From the NCBI GenBank assembly GCA_903959905.1, contig CAJBYO010000055.1, forward strand, positions 1 to 46,898: DNA of 46,898 nucleotides, given 5' to 3'. Within the stretch, counting starts at the first letter, position 1; every line of letters begins with the position of its first letter. This DNA is from an uncultured Bacteroidales bacterium. GTDB taxonomy: Bacteria; Bacteroidota; Bacteroidia; Bacteroidales; FEN-979. The notes beneath the pieces are model-generated. The model did not search any database. It had not been told where the DNA came from and was given only the letters and a program-made list of their open reading frames with translations. This document shows positions 44,743-46,898 of the stretch, one piece after another. A program made the position numbers and the translations under genes.

Positions 44743-45435
44743 GGCGAAATTACGGATTCCTCAGAGACAAAACTGGAACTGACATACCTCAGTAAGGATG
44801 GTGAGGAAGGATATCCCGGGAACCTGAAAGTAAAAGTTGTTTACGCACTTGACGACCATAATGAATTCACAACGCTCATCGAAGCAGAAACTGATAAGCC
44901 AACACCGGTGAATCTGTGTAATCATACTTACTTTAACCTGAGTGAAGCAGACACGAATATCCTTGGTCATGTCCTCACGCTTTATGCAAATCAATTCACG
45001 CAGGTGAACAGCGAACTGATCCCGACGGGCGTTTTAAGCCCCGTAAGGGGAACTGATATGGATTTTAATAATACTGTAGCCATCGGGGAACGTATCGGCA
45101 AGGTAAATGGTGGTTATGATCACAACTACATTTTAACAAAGAAGACAGGAGAACTTTCTATGGCTGCCCAACTATACGATCCGCGAACAGGCCGCCAGGT
45201 GGAAATATTGACAACGCAGCCAGGAATTCAGTTTTACTCGGGAAACTTCCTCGACGGGACCATCAAAGGGAAAGGCGGAAAAGTTTATAAGAACCATTTC
45301 GGGCTCTGCCTGGAAACACAACATTTTCCTGATTCACCAAATCAACCGGCATTCCCAAATACCATTTTACAACCCGGAGTGAAATTCATAGAAAAAACAG
45401 TCTATCGATTTTCAGTTTTAAACCAGGGTAACTAA
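44743..45435 (+). pseudogene. 5'-truncated aldose 1-epimerase (mutarotase)
   Basis: The plus-strand frame from about 44743 encodes about 230 residues of a GalM protein, which interconverts the anomers of hexoses. It matches from EITDSSETKLELTYLSKDGE through the NLCNHTYFNL block (catalytic His), YDHNYIL (Asp) and the GLCLETQHFPDSPN block (catalytic Glu). About 120-150 N-terminal residues, including the NHLHGG segment, are absent, and a stop lies in frame at 44716-44718. ATG 44908 would give a 175-residue product. It is most likely a pseudogene, or an assembly join if the truncation is artificial. Confidence 0.85.
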
Positions 45436-45438
45436 AAA

Positions 45439-45474
45439 ATCAAAATCCCGCCTGTGCGGGATTTTGATTTTATC
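45439..45474. terminator. Bidirectional terminator between galM fragment and T9SS gene
   Basis: A 13-bp perfect stem (ATCAAAATCCCGC at 45439-45451, GCGGGATTTTGAT at 45456-45468) with a 4-base loop and T-rich flanks on both strands. It lies between convergent genes. Confidence 0.9.
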
Positions 45475-45508
45475 AGAATGCCATTGAAGGCTGATTTGAA
45501 CGCAAGGC

Positions 45509-46897
45509 TTAATGTGCCTTGATCAGTTTGATGGTCTCTACTTTATCATTCGATATCACCTTTACAAAATAAAGCCCGGCGGGAATTTCTGCAAATTGGA
45601 ATTCATGCTTCTTTTCACCGGTCATTTCTGCAGTCATGATCCTCTCTCCGCGCATGCTGTAAACTTCAACCTGTAAATTTGCGTAAAGGATTTCACCCTT
45701 TTGTTCAAGTATGAAGTTCCCGTTTGTGGGGTTAGGATAAATATTGAAGAATGCATGTGTTGAGATGAATGGGATCGGCTCGACACCTGTAACAACACTG
45801 ACCATGGACGGAGATTGACCCGGGCAGTATTGGTTGCTGGTGGTGATATAACCATGCATATAACTACCTGCAAAGGCCATTGTATAGGGCTGATAGATAA
45901 TATTATGACCTGCGATAAAAGTTGCGCTGCCTCCGGGCATTACATAAAAGTGGGTGCCACCTCCTGCGACCCAAATCGTTTGTGTCGCATTGTAACACAC
46001 TGTTTGTCCGGGATTTACTACAATATTTTGTACAATTTCAACCGGTGGTACGAGAATAAGGGTTGTGAACATAATATCCTCTCCATACCCTGTTCCGGCA
46101 AGGTTTGTGGCATAGGCACGCACATGGTACGTCGTTCCGGGCGTTAAGCCTGTCATCAGACTGATGTAGATACCAAGGCCGGTCCCATCCATGGTGTGGT
46201 TGTCAAGGATGGTCGGATTTGGAGAAGTACTCCAGCATACACCACGGTTATTTACGAATGCACCTCCGTCAAATGTCACGTTGCCTCCGCTGGTTGCACT
46301 GGTAGCAGCCAGGTTGGTGACAGGTAGAGTGATAACGGCAGGGACTTCAGGAACCGGCATGAGGGTGGTGTAAATTAATCCCTCCAGGCCGACTGAAAGC
46401 CCGCCAGTCGCTGACAGGATCATCGTGTGAGTGCCAGGAGCAAGGATACCTCCCGGATTGAAGTAACAAACTGTATCTCCTGCGTTGATCATTGCCGTGG
46501 TAAATGGATTGGTTGCATCCGGTATATGGAGTTGCAGGGTTCCTTGCTGCGTCACATTGGACAGTTCAACCATCATCTGCATGTCGCCCCAGAACTGGTT
46601 GGCATAGCTCTCAAACTGTATTGTGAGATTCTGGACGCCGCCTGAACCAATCACCTGCGGGAAGTTATCCAGGAATGCCCCCTCATAATCAATGAAAGTA
46701 TGATTTACCGCCACAATATTGCCAAATTCGCAACTTGTAAAAGGTCTGTCACGCCAGCCCATGTTGAACAGGGCGAATTCATTGTAATTACTGGGCGAAG
46801 TCGGAGGATTGAACGGGCAGTTGAACATCATATCGAACCTGATGTTGCCGTTGTCGTTGTGAATGACGTAAATTTTAGGCTTGTTGCTGTTGTTCTG
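45509..46897 (-). CDS. T9SS cargo protein with FN3-like repeat, 5' end outside window
   Basis: The minus-strand frame is open from the window edge (46897) to the stop at 45509, so the gene's start is missing; ATG 46831 is internal. At least 462 residues are present. Visible parts: an N-terminal beta-rich region (about 1-170), an FN3-like module (TNLAATSATSGGNVTFDGGA to YHVRAYATNLAGTGYGED) and a C-terminal T9SS type A sorting domain beginning IYPNPTNGNFILEQKG and ending KVETIKLIKAH. The GVCWSTSPNPTI phrase in the FN3-like module is common in surface proteins of this phylum. It would be a secreted, surface-attached protein; no enzyme motif is seen in the part present. Confidence 0.85.
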   Translation of the reverse strand, partial: QNNSNKPKIYVIHNDNGNIRFDMMFNCPFNPPTSPSNYNEFALFNMGWRDRPFTSCEFGNIVAVNHTFIDYEGAFLDNFPQVIGSGGVQNLTIQFESYANQFWGDMQMMVELSNVTQQGTLQLHIPDATNPFTTAMINAGDTVCYFNPGGILAPGTHTMILSATGGLSVGLEGLIYTTLMPVPEVPAVITLPVTNLAATSATSGGNVTFDGGAFVNNRGVCWSTSPNPTILDNHTMDGTGLGIYISLMTGLTPGTTYHVRAYATNLAGTGYGEDIMFTTLILVPPVEIVQNIVVNPGQTVCYNATQTIWVAGGGTHFYVMPGGSATFIAGHNIIYQPYTMAFAGSYMHGYITTSNQYCPGQSPSMVSVVTGVEPIPFISTHAFFNIYPNPTNGNFILEQKGEILYANLQVEVYSMRGERIMTAEMTGEKKHEFQFAEIPAGLYFVKVISNDKVETIKLIKAH

Positions 46898-46898
46898 G

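Overview
The window looks like chromosomal DNA of a Bacteroidota bacterium, most likely an environmental member of the order Bacteroidales. The evidence is three secreted proteins with type IX secretion (T9SS) C-terminal sorting domains, a DUF4270 lipoprotein next to glmS, an atpD-atpC pair split from the other ATP synthase genes, a large type 2 isoleucyl-tRNA synthetase, and repeated matches to the Bacteroidota promoter (TTTG, about 19-21 bases, TAnnTTTG). No ribosomal RNA, plasmid or intact phage genes were seen.

Layout. Positions 1-1071 hold palindromic (REP-like) repeats around a REP-associated tyrosine transposase gene. Positions 1147-5275 (minus) are a half-length starch-synthase-like protein, a DUF4270 lipoprotein and glmS. 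Positions 5626-7861 encode three envelope proteins of unknown function. Positions 7938-12093 hold a single-chain, multi-domain Fe-S/FAD oxidoreductase tail to tail with an ordinary proline dehydrogenase. Positions 12202-14920 are the conserved yceD-rpmF-plsX-fabH lipid/ribosome operon. An endonuclease I with a T9SS tail follows on the minus strand.

Positions 16281-26638 form a surface polysaccharide locus. It has a Wzz-like chain-length protein on the minus strand, then eight plus-strand genes, each overlapping the next: flippase, polymerase/ligase, two glycosyltransferases, a second polymerase/ligase, an initiating sugar transferase, an MNT-type nucleotidyltransferase and an SDR epimerase. 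A methyltransferase converges on the end.

Positions 26745-37711 carry two copies of a structured MITE-like repeat, an ORF6N DNA-binding gene with a 33-base palindrome inside it, a nitroreductase, ileS (with a possible leader ORF and an inverted GXHH signature), a dksA-like gene, lspA, an M23 peptidase, atpD-atpC and a T9SS cargo protein. Positions 37712-43746 (minus) are ppiD/surA-like, lptC-like, an outer-membrane barrel, coaX and a basic membrane protein.

Positions 43982-45435 appear to be a decayed integration site. A tRNA-Phe gene is followed by terminators and three gene fragments that have all lost their 5' ends: an excisionase-like HTH protein, an unknown AT-rich gene, and aldose 1-epimerase. 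The last two are cut at the same point near 44740. The window ends inside another T9SS cargo gene.

Points most worth a second look are the one-chain proline-dehydrogenase-like fusion, the GXHH IleRS with its Ile-containing upstream ORF, the MITE-like repeat, the palindrome in the ORF6N gene, and the broken-gene junction downstream of tRNA-Phe.
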